Both the position numbers and the translations under genes were made by a program. Positions 1-13,466 of a DNA stretch of 64,000 nt are shown here, one piece after another. The DNA is from Delphinus delphis. Its lineage: Eukaryota; Chordata; Mammalia; Artiodactyla; Delphinidae. The stretch spans positions 45,547,559 to 45,611,558 of the forward strand of contig NC_082686.1 of NCBI RefSeq assembly GCF_949987515.2, written 5' to 3'. The notes under the pieces were generated by a model. It saw only the letters and a list, made by a program, of their open reading frames with translations, was not told the origin of the DNA and ran no database searches. The stretch's first letter is position 1, and each line of letters starts with the position of its first letter.

Positions 1-1042
<1,042 letters not shown>

Positions 1043-1349
1043 TGATGTTTTGTTCTTTGGTGTAAGCAAAACGTGTTGTTTACGCTGTGTGATCTTTTAT
1101 TTAAAATTTTTGAATTTTAAAACATATTAATTATGCAGAATTAACAATATCTTTACTTGCAGTACCATATATTTTTTAAATTTCAAAGCTTTTTGCAATG
1201 TTTTTATTTCCCTGAAAATGAAAATGCCCTTTTTTTCTGATTATATAAGTAATGTGTCAATAGCAAAATATGTGGATGGACAAAGAACAAGGAAGAAAGT
1301 AAAAATCGATGTTTCAACACATTAAAATTTTTTTGGTTACCATCTTTTT

Positions 1350-1351
<2 letters not shown>

Positions 1352-1396
<45 letters not shown>

Positions 1397-1398
1397 TG
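1352..1398. repeat. (GT)n microsatellite
   Basis: About 23 GT units with one interruption (A at 1390), located 366 bp downstream of the ARL6 splice donor. It is likely to be length-polymorphic. Confidence 0.95.
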
Positions 1399-1585
1399 AT
1401 CACAGCATTTCTTAGATATTTATTGTGGGAATTCTTTTAAAACAGATCTTTTCTGTTTTTAAACTACTCCCAGCCCTCTTTGAAGATATCAGTATTAACA
1501 ATTTGGTACTTTTACTTTCATACCTTTATCTATATTTCATATCATATATACATACACAAACATATACAGGTACCAAAGATACATA

Positions 1586-1899
1586 TAGTCGCCCTTGGTA
1601 CCTATGGGAGATTGGTTCTAGGATCCCCAAGGATACCAAAAACTGTGGTTGCTCATGTCCCTTATATAAAATGGTGTAGTATTTGCATAGAATCTATGCG
1701 CATCCTCCCACATACTTTAAATAATCTCTAGATTGCTCATAATACCTAAGAAAATATAAATACTATGTAAATAATGCCAGTGCATGGTAAATTCAAGTTT
1801 TGCTTTTGGAAACTTTCTGTAATTTTTTCCTGGCGTATTTTCCATTCACAGTTGGTCGAATCTGTGGGTGTGGAGTCCACGGATACAGAGGGCAAACTG
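1586..1899 (+). mobile_element. MER2-type nonautonomous Tigger DNA transposon
   Basis: The left end (agtcgcccttggtacctatg) and right end (gaatctgtgggtgtggagtc to aaactg) match the MER2 consensus that I remember, including the internal run of cccttatataaaatggtgta. A TA dinucleotide flanks each side (1584-1585 and 1900-1901), as expected for Tc1/mariner-type Tigger insertion. It is 314 bp, slightly shorter than the usual length of about 345 bp. Confidence 0.8.
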
Positions 1900-2624
1900 T
1901 ACAGGGTTGGGCGCTATGAGAATTGTCATCGTTATTTACTAGACGGGATCATTTTCTGTACACTCTTCTGCATCTTCCTCTTCTCAAATAACACTGCATG
2001 ATGGAAATCCTTTCAAGTCAAATTGCATATATATAATTATTCTTTTTAATGATGCCTAATATGCCATACTGTGAATGTACCATAGTTTATTCAGTCATTC
2101 ACCTGTTGCTAGATATTCTTTTTTTTCCCACAGTAAGTTTTCCAGTAGTATTGTGAAATTCTGCATTTTTAGCCTTACTCATGGAAAAACATTTTAAGTG
2201 GTCTTTGTACCTGTGGTTTTAGAAAAGGACTTCTAACAATTCTTGCTGCTTAACCATAATATCTTTGGTATTTTTATTGGACAACCTCAAGTTTATGCAA
2301 GTATTTGGGGGGGAAATTATCCAGCCTGTACTTTTTATGTGACTTTTTCACTTTTAAAAACTTAGTCTTTTATCTGGGTTGAGAAGGCACTTGATTCTAC
2401 ATTCCCTTTTTTGTTAATATTTCCACTTTCTCCCCCAAAAGTGTTTTGACGTTGACCAAAAAATGAAATAGTTCCTGCAAAATCTGCTTTAAATACCGTG
2501 GGATCCTTGGTTTCCTCAACTGAAGCCTTGCCCATGTATCTTTATGTACTTACTGATGCATTTATTTTACCGTTAGATTCCCAAAGGAGGAATTTCTCAG
2601 CTGAAACGTATATGAAGGTTTTTT

Positions 2625-3090
2625 TAAAATTGAAGTATAAGTTGTAATACAGTGAAATGCTCAGATCTTAAGTATATAGTTCTGTAATTTTGACAAATGC
2701 ATACACTCATGTAACTACGTTCCCAATCAAGAAACAGAACATTTTCATCACCTCAAAAAGTTCCTTCATGCCCCTTTCCAATCAACACCCCACACCTGGA
2801 AACAGAGGAACTACTAATCTGATTTTGATCCCCAGAATTTTGCCTATTCTACAATTTCATATAAATGAGGAGAAAGGGACATACATTTTTGTGCCTAGGT
2901 TTTTTCATTCAGCATAATGTTTTGGGGAGGCACCCATGTTGTTGTATCACTTGTTTACTCCTTTTGCTTGCTTTGTAATATTCTATTATATGAATATACC
3001 ACAGTTTGCTTATCCAGTCTCTTGTTGATTAATATCTGGGCTGTTTCTAGTTCAGGGCAATTATGAATAAAGCTGGTGTGAACATATTTT
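2625..3090 (-). mobile_element. Old L1M 3'-end fragment, antisense
   Basis: On the + strand it reads as the complement of the L1 3'UTR and ORF2 C-terminus: ttgaagtataagttgtaata, then tccttcatgcccctttcc, then the site resembling caataaagctggtgtgaac. It is strongly diverged, consistent with an early mammalian L1M. Confidence 0.7.
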
Positions 3091-3777
3091 TGAGATATAA
3101 TTCACATATAATATTATATCAGTTTCAGTTATTCAGCATAATGATTTGATATTTGTATATACAGTTAGCTCCTTGAACAACTGGGGTTTGAACTGCACAG
3201 GTTCACTTATATGCAGATTTTTTTGAAATAATGCTACAGTAGTACTACATGATTCGAAGTTGATTGAATCCACGAATGTGGAACCGCAGATACAGAGGGT
3301 CGGCAACGAAGTTATTCACAGATTTTTGACTGTGCAGGGTTCGGAGCCCCACCTCCACATTGTGCCAGGGTCAACTGTATTATGAAATGATCACTATAAT
3401 AAGTCTAGTTAACATTTTTTTTTTTTTTACAACACATAGGGTTTTTTTCATGGAATGAGAACTTTTAAGATCTGTTCTTAGCAACTTTCAAATACACAAT
3501 ACAGTATTACTAACTGTAGTCACCATGCTATACATTACATCTCATGAATTATTTGATGACTGGAAGTTTGTGTTTTTTGGACCCTTTCACCCATCTCAAG
3601 CTCCCTCCACCCCAGCCGCCTCTGACAACAGCCAGTTTCTTCTCTGCATCTATCGGTTTGTTGTGTTTTGTTTTCTTCAGATTCCACATGTAAGTGAGAT
3701 CATATGATATTTGTCTTTCTCTGACTTATTTCACTTAGCATAATGCATTCCATTTTGTCATTTCCTATCTTGCAATG
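3091..3777 (-). mobile_element. Old L1 3' end, antisense, split by a MER8-like element
   Basis: This begins with ttttgagatataattcacat, the complement of a typical L1MA/L1MB 3' end, and continues past 3380 to attccacatgtaagtgagatc and acttatttcacttagcataa, which is the L1 ORF2 C-terminal and 3'UTR boundary. A Tigger-type element at 3162-3377 interrupts it. It stops abruptly at a C run (3778-3789). Confidence 0.7.
3162..3377 (+). mobile_element. MER8-like Tigger nonautonomous element
   Basis: This 216-bp element has terminal inverted repeats (cagttagctccttgaacaa at the left; the complement of the right end reads cagttgaccctggcacaa) and flanking TA at 3160-3161 and 3378-3379. Its middle carries gattgaatccacgaatgtgg and gcagatacagagggtcgg, the block shared by MER2/MER8/Tigger2 elements. 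It is clearly Tigger type; I am less sure of the exact subfamily. Confidence 0.75.
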
Positions 3778-3789
3778 CCCCCCCCCCCC
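3778..3789. repeat. C12 homopolymer at an L1 breakpoint
   Basis: Twelve C residues lie exactly where antisense L1 3'UTR sequence stops and antisense L1 reverse-transcriptase-region sequence starts. Confidence 0.85.
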
Positions 3790-4859
3790 GATTTTGTATT
3801 AGGGCTGTAGAGACCTCATAAAATGACTTGAAGAGTATTTACTCCTCCTCTATTTTTTTATCTTTTGGATTTGTGTAGAATTGATATTATTTCTTACTTA
3901 AACATTAAAATAGAATCTACCAATGAAGCCATCTGGGTCAGGATTTTGTGTGTATGTTGGGGGCATGAATTATAAATTCAGTTTCTTTAAATGATGTAAG
4001 GCTATTAAAGTTCTGTATTTCTTCTTGCGTCACTTTCGGTAATTTGTGACTGAATTTGTTAATTTGTTAATTTATCTAAGTTGTGAAATTTATTGGCATA
4101 AAATTGTTTGTAACATCCTCTCATTATCATTTTAATGTCTGTAAGACCTGTATGATATACATATCTTCTTTCATTTCTAATATTGGCAATTTATGTTTCC
4201 TCCCGTTTTTCTTGCTCCATCTTTTAAAGAGTTTATGGTTTTATTAATTTTCCAAGAACCAGCTTTAGGTTTTGGTATTTTCCTCTGTGGGTGTGTCTTT
4301 TTTAAACTTCATTAATTCCTGCTCTCTTTTTATTAAGAACTTCCGTTTTTATTATGAACTTTCTGTATTTAAATTGAATCTTTTTCAGATGTAAGTGGAA
4401 ATTGTTGATTTTACACCTTTCTTTTCTAATAAAGCATTTTACACCTTTGTTTTATAGTAAAAGCATTTAAAGTAATACATATTTTCTGAGTATTTAGCTA
4501 TATCTCACAAATTTTGATATATTTCTTTTCTTTATTATTTGGCTCAAAGTATTTTCCAGGCTTAACCTTGTAAATTCTTCTTTGATGCTTGGATTATTTA
4601 GTAGTGTATTATTATTTAATTTCCCAAATATTTGGGAATTTTCTAGGTATATTTTTGTGATTGATTTCTGATTTAATTCCATGTGATCAAAGAACCTATT
4701 CTGCATGATTTTTATTCTTAGAAATATATGGCCTAACATATACGATTGAGTGTGGTGAATGTTCCATCTGCAATTACGTAGAATGTATATCTTGCTGTTC
4801 TTGGCTGAAGAGTTCTATAAATGTCAGTTGATAGTGTTATTCACTTCTTCCACATCCTT
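3790..4859 (-). mobile_element. Old L1M ORF2 fragment, antisense (left half of a split element)
   Basis: The complement resembles L1 ORF2 from the reverse-transcriptase region back toward the endonuclease (aagccatctgggtcaggatt, ttccaagaaccagctttagg, gttctataaatgtcagttga). The element continues at 11830 after a younger L1 inserted. A short open frame at 4494-4739 on the minus strand is a decayed piece of this ORF2 (MLGHIFLRIKIMQNRFFDHM). Confidence 0.75.
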
Positions 4860-5169
4860 TCTTTATTGAGGTATAGTTGATGTGTTAATACAATATCATA
4901 TAAGTTTCAGGTGTACAGCATAGTGATTCACAATATATTAAAGTTATGTTCCATTTATAGTTAATATAAAATATTGGTTGTATTCCCTGTGTTGTACAAT
5001 ATATTCTTGTAGCTCATTTATTTTATACATAGTAGTTTGAACCTCTTAATCTCCTACCCCTACCTTGCTCCTCCACCCTTCCCTCTCCTGAGTGGTGACC
5101 ACTAGTTTGTGCCCTACATCTGCGAGTCTGTTCCTTTTATGTTATATTCACTAGCTTGTCGTATTTTTT

Positions 5170-8100
5170 AGATTCCACATATAAGTGATATCATACAGTA
5201 TTTGCCTTTCTCTGTCTGACTTATTTCACTCAGCGTAATACCCTTCGAGTCCATCCATGTTGCAAATGGTGATATTTAATTCTTTTTCATGGCTGAGTAG
5301 TATGCCATTGTATATACGTACCACATCTTCTTTATCCATTCATCTGCTGATGGACACATAGGTTGCTTTCATATCTTGACAACTATGAACACTAGGGTGC
5401 ATATATCATTTCGAATTAGTGTTTGGGGTTTTTTTTTTTGATAAATACCCAAGAGTGGAATTGCTGACTCATATGACAGTTCTATTTTTGGTTTTCTGAA
5501 AAACCTCCATACTGTTTTCCATAGTGGCTGCACCAATTTACATTCCAACCGGCAGTGTACAAGGGTTTCCTTTCCTCTACATCCACACCAACATTTGTTA
5601 TTTGTGTTCTTTTTGATGATAGCCATTCTGACAGGTGTGAGGTGATATCTCATTGCAGTTTTAATTTGCATTTCTCAGATTATTAATGATGTTGAGCATC
5701 TTTTCATGTACCTGTTGGTGAGCTGTATATCTTCTTTGGAAAAATGTCTGTTCAATCTTCTGACCATTTTTTAATTGGGTTGTTTGTTATTTTGATGTTG
5801 AGTTGTATGAGCTGTTCATATAGTTTGGGTATTAACCCCTATTGGTCATATCATTTGCAAATAAGTTCTGCCATTCAGTAGGTTGTCTTTTCATTTTTGT
5901 CACTGGTTTCCTTTGTTGTGCAAAAGCTCTTAACTTTAATTAGGTCCCACTTGTTTAGTTTTGCTTTTATTTCCTTTGATTTAGGAGACAGATCCAAAAA
6001 AAATATTGCTACAATTTATGTCAAAGAGTGTTCTGCCTGTTTTCTCTTCTAAGAGTTTTATGATTTCAGGTAGGCTTTAATCAATTTTGAGTTTATTTTT
6101 AGATATAGTGTTAGAGAATGTTCTAATTTCATTCTTTTACATGTAGCTGTCCAGTTTTCCCAGAACCACTTATTGAACAGACTGTCTTTTCTCCGTTGTA
6201 TATTCTTGCCTCCTGTGTTTTAGATTAAATGACCATAAGTGCATGTGTTTATTTCTGGCCACTCTGTCCTAATGTGGTGTATCACAAGGATCAGTGGATC
6301 CTTCCACTGATCCATGTGTCTGTTTTTTTGCCAGTACTATACTGTTCTGATTATTGTAGCTTTGCAGTATAGTCTGAAATCAGGGATCATGACTCCTCCA
6401 GTTCTGTTCTTCTTTCCCAAGATTGTCTTGACTATTCAGGGTCTTCTGTGTTTCCATACAAATTTTTAAATTATTTGTTCTAGTTCTGTGAAAAATGCCA
6501 TTGGTATTTTGACAGGGATTGCACTGAATCTGTATTTTGTCTTGGGTATTATGGTCATTTTAACAATATTAATTCTTGCAATCCATGAATACAGTGTATC
6601 TTTTCACCTGTTTATGTTATCTTCAGTTTCTTTCATCAGTGTGTTATAGTTTTCTGAGTATAGGTCTTTTACCTCCTTAGGTAGGTTTATTCATAGATAT
6701 TTTATTCTTTTTGATGCAATTGTAAATGGAATTGTTTCCTTGTTTTCTCTTTCTGATAGTTTGTTGTTAGTGTATAGAAATGCAACAGATTTCTTTATAT
6801 TAATTTTGTATCCTGAAAATTTACTGAATTCACTGATGAGCTCTAGTAGTTTTGGGGGTGCATCTTTGGGATTTTCTATGTATAGGATCATGCCATCTGC
6901 AAACAGATCCTTGTGATAGTTTTACTTCTTCCTTTCCAATTTGGATTCCTTTTATTTCTTTTTCTTGTCTGACTACTGTTGCTAGGACTTCCAAAACTGT
7001 TTTGTATGAAATTGGTGAGAGTGGGCATCCTTGTCTTGTTCTTGATCTTAGAGGAAATGCTGTCAGCTTTTCACCATTGAATATGATGTTAGATGTGGAC
7101 TTGTCATATGTGGCCTTTATTATGTTGAGGTATGTTCCCTCTGTACCCACCCTCTAGAGAGTTTTATAATCATTAATGAATACTGAATTTATTTCAAAGC
7201 TTTTTTTGTATCTATTGAGATGATCATATGGTTTTTATTCTTGAACTTGTTAATGTGGTGTATCACAATGATTGATTTGTTGGTATTGAAAAATCCTTTC
7301 ATCCCTGGGTTGAATCCCACTTGATCATGATTCTTTTGATGTATTGTTGCATTAGTTTGCTAATATTTTGTTGAGGACTTTTGCATGTATGTTCATCAGT
7401 GATATTGGCCTGTAATTTTGTGTGTGTGTGTGTGCACGCGTGTGTGTGATATCTTTGTCTGGTTTTGGTATTAGGGTGGTGCTAACCTCATAGAATGAGT
7501 TCGGAAGCATTCCTTCCTCTGCACATTTTGGAATAGTTTGAGAAAGATTGGTGTTAATTCATCTCTAAATATTTGATAAAGTTCACCTGTGAAGCCACCT
7601 GGTCCTAGATTTATATTTGTTGGGATTTTTTTTTTTTTTTTTACTACTGACTCAATTTTATTACTGGTAATTGGTCTGTTTATATTTTCTATTTCTTCTT
7701 GGCTCAGTCTTGGGAGACTGTACATTTCTAGAAATTTGTCCAGTTTTTCCAGGTTATCCATTTTATTGGCATATAGTTGCTCATGGTAGTCTCTTATGAT
7801 CCTTTGTATTTCTATGGTGTTGGTTTTAACTTCTCCTTTTTCATTTCTTATTTTATTGATTTGGGCCCTCTTCATTTTTTTCTTAATGCGTCTGGCTAAA
7901 GGTGAATCAATTTTGTTTATCTTTCAAAGAACTAACTTTTAGTTTCATTGATCTTTTCTGTTGCCTTTTTAGTCTCTATTTCATTTATGTCTGCTCTGAT
8001 CTTTACTATTTCCTTCCTTCTGCTAACTTTCAGCTTTGTTCTTCTTTTTCTAATTCTTTTAGGTGGTAGGTTAGGTTGTTTATTTGAGATTTTTCTTGTT

Positions 8101-9040
8101 TCCTGAGGTAAGCTTGTGTCAATATAAACTTACCTGTTAGAACTGCTTTTGTTGTGTCACGTAGATTTTGGATCCTGTGTTTTCATTTTCATTTGTCTCC
8201 AGGTATTTTTTGATTTCCTCTTTGATTCCTTCAGTGATCCATCAGTTGGGTGGTAGCATATTGTTTAGCCTCCATGTGTTTCTGTTTTTTGCAATTTTTT
8301 TTTCTTGTAGTGATTTCTAGTCTCATAACATTGTAGTTGGAAAATATGCTAGATATGATTTAAGTTTTCATAAATTTACTGAGGCCTAACATGTGATTTA
8401 TCCTGGAGAATGTTTCTTGTGTACTTGAAAAGAATGTGTATTCTCCTGCTTTTGGGTGGAATGTCGTGTATATATGTATTAAGTCCATTGATCTAATGTG
8501 TCTTTTAAGGCTAGTGTTTCCGTATTGACTTTCTTTCTGAATGATCTGTCCATTGATGGAAGGGGCACTTAAAGACCCCTACTATTATTGTGTTACTGTC
8601 AATTTCTATATTTACATCTGTCAATATTTGCTTTATGTATTTAACTGCTTCTATGTCCAGTGCATACATATTTACAATTGTTATATCTCCTTGGATTGAT
8701 TCCTTGATCATTATGTAATGTCCTTCTTTGTCTCTTATAACAGTCTTCATTTTGAAGTCTATTTTGTCTGATATAAATATTGCTTTCCTTGCTTTGTTTT
8801 GATTTCCATTTTTGTATGGAATACCTTTTTCCATTCCCTCACTTTCAGCCTGTGTGTGCCTTTAGATCTGAAGTAAGTCTCTTGTAGGCAGCATATGTAC
8901 AGGTCTTCTTTTTGTATCCATTCAGCCATTCTATGTCTTTTGAGTGGAGCACTTAAGTCATTTGCATTTAAAGTAATTATTGATAATATATGTTCTTATT
9001 GACATTTTATTCATTGTTTTAGGTTATTTTCATATCTCTT
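5170..9040 (-). pseudogene. L1 ORF2 remnant (endonuclease, reverse transcriptase, Cys-rich end)
   Basis: Fragments of the ORF2 protein are readable in several frames. The endonuclease region lies around 8511-8834 (IIVGVFKCPFHQWTDHSERK). The RT region is around 6690-7150 ([20 protein letters not shown] and [20 protein letters not shown]). The Cys-rich C-terminus is at 5369-5671 ([18 protein letters not shown]). The protein would nick target DNA and copy L1 RNA, but no fragment exceeds about 134 codons and the frame changes repeatedly, so it is a fossil. Confidence 0.85.
7421..7449. repeat. Impure (GT)n inside L1 ORF2 remnant
   Basis: A GT tract interrupted by cacgc lies within the L1 RT region. 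It is a later expansion in the L1 sequence, because the corresponding position of the younger L1 (about 36800) has no such tract. Confidence 0.8.
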
Positions 9041-9489
9041 TTTTGTTCCTTTCTTCTTTTGTTCTCTTGTGATTTGATGACTCTCTTAATGTTATATTTA
9101 GACTCCTTTTCTTTTTTTGGGTGTATATCCATTATAGATTTTGGGTTTGTGGTTATCATGAGGTATATATGTATGTATGTATATGCATATATGTATATTT
9201 GTTTTAAGTTGCTGATATCTTACTTTCAAATGCATTTTAACAAGCCTGCATTTGTACTCTCCTCCCCTCGTGATTACTGTTGTTGATATCATATTTTGCA
9301 TCTAATTGTTTTGTGTATCCCTTAACTGCTTATTGAGGATATAGATGATTTTACTACTTTTGTCTTTTAACCTTCTACTACCTTTGTGCATAGATGGTTT
9401 CTTATCTTTGCTATACATTTGCCTTTACTGATGAGCTTTTTCCGTTCATGCTTTTCATCTTTCTCATTGTGTCTTTTTCTTGTTCACTT

Positions 9490-10364
9490 AGGGAAGTTCC
9501 TTTAATATTTCTTGTCAAGCTGTTTTGGTGGTGCTGAACTCTTTTAGCTTTTGCTTGTTTGTGAAACTTTTGATTTCTCCATCAGATCTGAATGAGAACT
9601 TTACAGGGTGGAATATTCTTGGTTGTAGGTCTTTCACCTTATCACTTTAAATATATCCTGCCACTCCTTTCTAGCCTTCAGAGTTTCTGCTGAAAAGTCA
9701 GCTGATAGCCCTATGGGACTTCTGCTGTATGTTACTCATTGCTTGTCTCTTGCTGCTTTTAATATTCTCTCTTTATCTTTAATTTTTGCCATTTTAATTA
9801 CAATGTCTTGATGTGCTCCTCTTTGAGTTAGTCATGTATGGAACTTTGTATTTCCTAGACTTGGATGTCTGTTTCCTTTCCCAGGTTAGGGAAGTTTTTC
9901 AGCTATTAGGCCTTCAAATATGTTCTTAGGCCTTTTCTCTATCTCTTCTTTTTCTGGTACCCTCATAATGCAAATGTTAGTGTGCTTGATGTTGTCACAG
10001 AGGTCTCTTAAACTGTTCTCATGTTTTTTCATTCTGTTTTCTTTTTTCTGTTCCACATCAGTGGTTTCCACTACTCTGTCTTCCAGGTCGCTGATCTGTT
10101 CCTCTGTATCATTTAGTCTACCGTTGATTCCTTCTAGTGTATTTTTCATTTCAGTTATTGTATTCTTCATCTCTGGTTGTTCTTTATATTTTGTAACTCT
10201 TCGTTAAAAACTTCTAATTTCTCTCTCTGTGCATCCATTCTTCTTCTGAGTTCTTTGATCATCTTTATGATCACTACCCTAAGCTCCTTCTCAAGTAGAC
10301 TTCCTTGCTCCACTTCAGTTAGTTCTTCTTTTGGAGTTTTATTTTGTTCTTTTGTTTGGAACAT
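9490..10364 (-). pseudogene. L1 ORF1 remnant
   Basis: The minus strand encodes MFQTKEQNKTPKEELTEVEQ from 10364, then a heptad-like coiled coil (MKNTITEMKNTLEGINGRLN at 9886-10170), followed by an RRM-like segment (NICIMRVPEKEEIEKRPKNI). This is the L1 ORF1 RNA chaperone, homologous to the remnant at 38435-39322. The frame is broken between 10167 and 9886 and again before the C-terminus. Confidence 0.85.
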
Positions 10365-11620
10365 GTTGTTCTGTCACTTCATTTTCCCTAACTTTCTGTT
10401 CTTATTTTTGTGTATCTGATAGGTTGGTTATATTCACCAACCTTGAAGAAGTGGCCTTTTGTAAGAGATGTCTTATGTCTCAACAGTACGCTCCTCTCTT
10501 GTCACCAGAGCTATATGCTTCAGGGTTCCCCCTCTATGAGGCTGTATGGGTCCTTCTGTTGTGTCGGGCTAACTGTGTGGGTAGTTTCGTAGGCCTGGTT
10601 GGCTCCTGGTTCATTGGTTGCCAGGTCCTGCTTTGTGTGGAGGCTGATGGCCACTGGTTGGCAGGATCAGCTCTCGAGGTAGCTGACTGCATAAACTCAA
10701 GAGGCCCTAGGGCTACAGCTGGTTTACTGGTGGGCGGAGTCAGGGTCCAGGAGATCCTGGGGCTGTTGCCTGCCCACTGGTGGCTGAAGCCACATCCTGG
10801 AGCTAGTGCTGGCCTACTGGCAGGAAGAGCCAAGTCCTGGGTTCTGGTTGCAGGGCCCAGGGGTCCCATAGCAGGTGTTGAATCGCTGGTGGGTGGGGCC
10901 GGTTCCTGACACAGTTGGGTATGGGGCCCAGGGTGTCTTGAAGCTTGTGTTCACCCACTAGTGGGCAGGGCCAGGGCCCAGCCAGTCCCAGAGCAGGGTC
11001 TGGGCAGGGCAAGGCTGAGATAAGCTAGAGAAGGATTCCAAAATGAGCTTACTGGCACCAGTGTCCACGTGGTACAACAAGTTCCCCAAAGTGGCTGCCT
11101 CCGGTGTCTTTGTCCCCAGGGTGAGCTTTACCTCTCCAAGATCAGCAAGTAGGTCTGACCCAGGTTCCTATCAAATTACTGCTTCTGCCCAGAGTCCTGA
11201 AGCCCATGAGAGTTTGTGTGCACCCTTTAAGAGTGAAGTCTCTATTTCTCCCAGTTCTCTGGGTCTTCCAAAAGTGAGCCCTGCTGGTCTCCTAAGACAA
11301 ATGCTCTGGGGATTCATCTTCCCAGTGCAGGACCCCTGGGCTCAGGTGCCTAGCATGGGGCTCAGATCTGTCCCTCCTTTGGGAGAACCTCTGCAGTTAT
11401 AATTATTCACTCATTTGTGGCTCGCCTACCCAGGGGTATGGGATTCGATTATATCTCTACTCCACCCCTCCTACCCATCGTATTGTGATTCCTTCTTTAT
11501 GTATTTAGTTGTAGAATATCCTTTCTGATATATTCTGGTCTTTTTCATTGATGGCTATTCTGCAAACAGTTGTGATTTTGGTGAGCCCATGAGAGGAAGT
11601 GAACTCCATTTTGCACCTGA
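10365..11620 (-). promoter_or_regulatory. L1 5'UTR with GC-rich tandem monomers
   Basis: The 5'UTR, on the minus strand, is GC-rich compared with its surroundings. Between about 10610 and 10975 a motif close to ctactggtgggcagggcc recurs seven times (near 10612, 10652, 10725, 10775, 10815, 10883 and 10955), giving imperfect monomers of 40-73 bp. The part from 11200 to 11600 matches the 5'UTR of the younger L1 at 39800-40237. It ends with ctccattttgcacc, a decayed form of the cgccatcttg 5' terminus. Confidence 0.75.
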
Positions 11621-11829
11621 GAGAGTAGAGAATAAACTGCCTGGGGACAGTCCGGGAAATGAAGGCTCTGTGCTGCGGTTTAAGATAATCATCTGGGACA
11701 AGCAGCAGCACAGCCAGGCATCAGATGTCAGGGGGTGTGGACAGGGAGCCTTTTCCTCCCACAGATGCCACCCAAAGTTGCTTCTTCATTCAGTCCTGTG
11801 GAAAACAATCACACATCTCCCACAATCTT

Positions 11830-12240
11830 ACTGATTTTTTTTTTGTCTACTTGTCTATCAATTTCTAAAAGAGGGGTGTTGAAGTGTCCACTATGATTGT
11901 GAATTTATTTGATTTCCCTTTAATACTCTCAAATTTTGCTTTATGTATTTGGAAGCTTGTCTCTTAGATACACACTTAAAATTGTTTTGTTTTCTTGATT
12001 GCTTCACCTTTTTATAATTTTTAAATGCCTTTCTTTTTCTTTGCTAATACCTTTGTATATTGAATACTACTTTGTCTAATATTGGTGTAGCCATGCCAGC
12101 TCTCTTACACCTAAGCATACGCATAATATGTTTTGCAAGGCTTTTACTTTCAACTTGTTTGTGTCCTTATGTTCAAAGTGTGCTTCTTGTAAACTTCATA
12201 TCTTACTTCATATCTTACTTTTTTATCTACTCTGAAATTC
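11830..12240 (-). mobile_element. Old L1M ORF2 fragment, antisense (right half of split element)
   Basis: Resumes the old L1 interrupted at 4859: the joined sequence cacatcctt + actgattttttttttgtcta corresponds to the L1M endonuclease-RT linker. It runs on through gaggggtgttgaagtgtcca and tattggtgtagccatgccag to about 12240. Confidence 0.75.
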
Positions 12241-12244
12241 TCTG

Positions 12245-12885
12245 CTCCAGGATAAATTCCAGCTGGACTAAATATTTAAATATAAAAATTACACTATTAC
12301 AGCAGTGGAAGAAACTATGGGAGAATTTTTAAATTAGAAATTTACATATCCTTTGACCCAGCAACTCCACTTCTCAGATTTATCCTATAGATGTTCTGGC
12401 CCCTGTACAAATTTTTGTATGTACAAGTTTATTCATTATAACATTGCTTATAGTTGTAAATATTGGCAACAATACAAATATATCTCAGTTGGGTACTAGA
12501 TACATAAATTATGGTACGTAGTACTGAAAGACAGGACATTCACAACCGTTAAAATAATGATGAAACTGCTCTCTGTATGTACTGATATGGGATAATCTCC
12601 AAGCTATGAAATTAAGTGAAAAGCAAAAGGTGTAAAATAATGAGAATAGTCTGCTGTAAGAATAATATATAATAATTGTTTTCAAATATGTAAAATATTC
12701 ATAAAAAGATGCCAGGATGCCAAGAAACAGATGATGATATGGGTTGCCTCTTGTAGAGAGGACAGGTGTATGGACTAGGACAAAGGTGGGAGGGAGGAGA
12801 TTCTTTTGCTGCATACAATTTTGTCTCTTCTGAATTTTGAACTATTTAAATGTATTATGTATTCAAAAGTAAAAAAAAAATGCTC
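12245..12885 (+). mobile_element. Old L1M 3' end, sense
   Basis: The sense-strand L1 3' region reads tttgacccagcaactccact, then gcaacaatacaaatatatct, then ggtgtatggactaggacaaa, ending in an A-rich tail (aaagtaaaaaaaaaatg) near 12885. It is diverged and truncated at its 5' end. Confidence 0.75.
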
Positions 12886-13160
12886 CCAAAATTGTAACAA
12901 GGTAAAAACATCTTGTTAAAGTATCTAGGTTACTTATAATGCTGCAACTAAAATATAAAACCAGGATCCATTTTATACTCCTACTTCTGTTTGAAGTTGA
13001 CCTCTTTTTTTGTTGACAGTAAAAATGAAACCCAAAATGTGTGACCCTTTTCTAGGTGCTGTTCAGTAACTGTTTAATGAGCCCCCCACTCCCACCTCAT
13101 CCATCTTTAGTTTACAGTTCCAACCAGAGGGCAGATAATCTTAAGAAGAGGTATTTTTAA

Positions 13161-13466
<306 letters not shown>

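Larger units (their letters stand above)
4860..11816 (-). mobile_element. Near-full-length L1, antisense to ARL6, older copy
   Basis: Read on the minus strand, this is 5'UTR (about 11620-10365), ORF1 (10364 to about 9490), ORF2 (about 9040-5170) and 3'UTR ending at 4860 (complement of ctttattgaggtatagttga). It sits inside an older L1: the left flank ends cttccacatcctt (4847-4859) and the right flank begins ctcccacaatctt (11817-11829), a 13-bp target-site duplication with about 10 matches, after which the older L1 continues. Both ORFs are broken by many stops and frameshifts, so it is inactive. About 190 bp (11621-11816) between the recognisable 5' end and the right duplication is unassigned. 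Confidence 0.85.

Noticed and set aside
10331..10909. 192-codon open frame on the + strand
   Set aside because: It is the antisense of an L1 5'UTR with tandem GC-rich monomers; no family and no promoter of its own.
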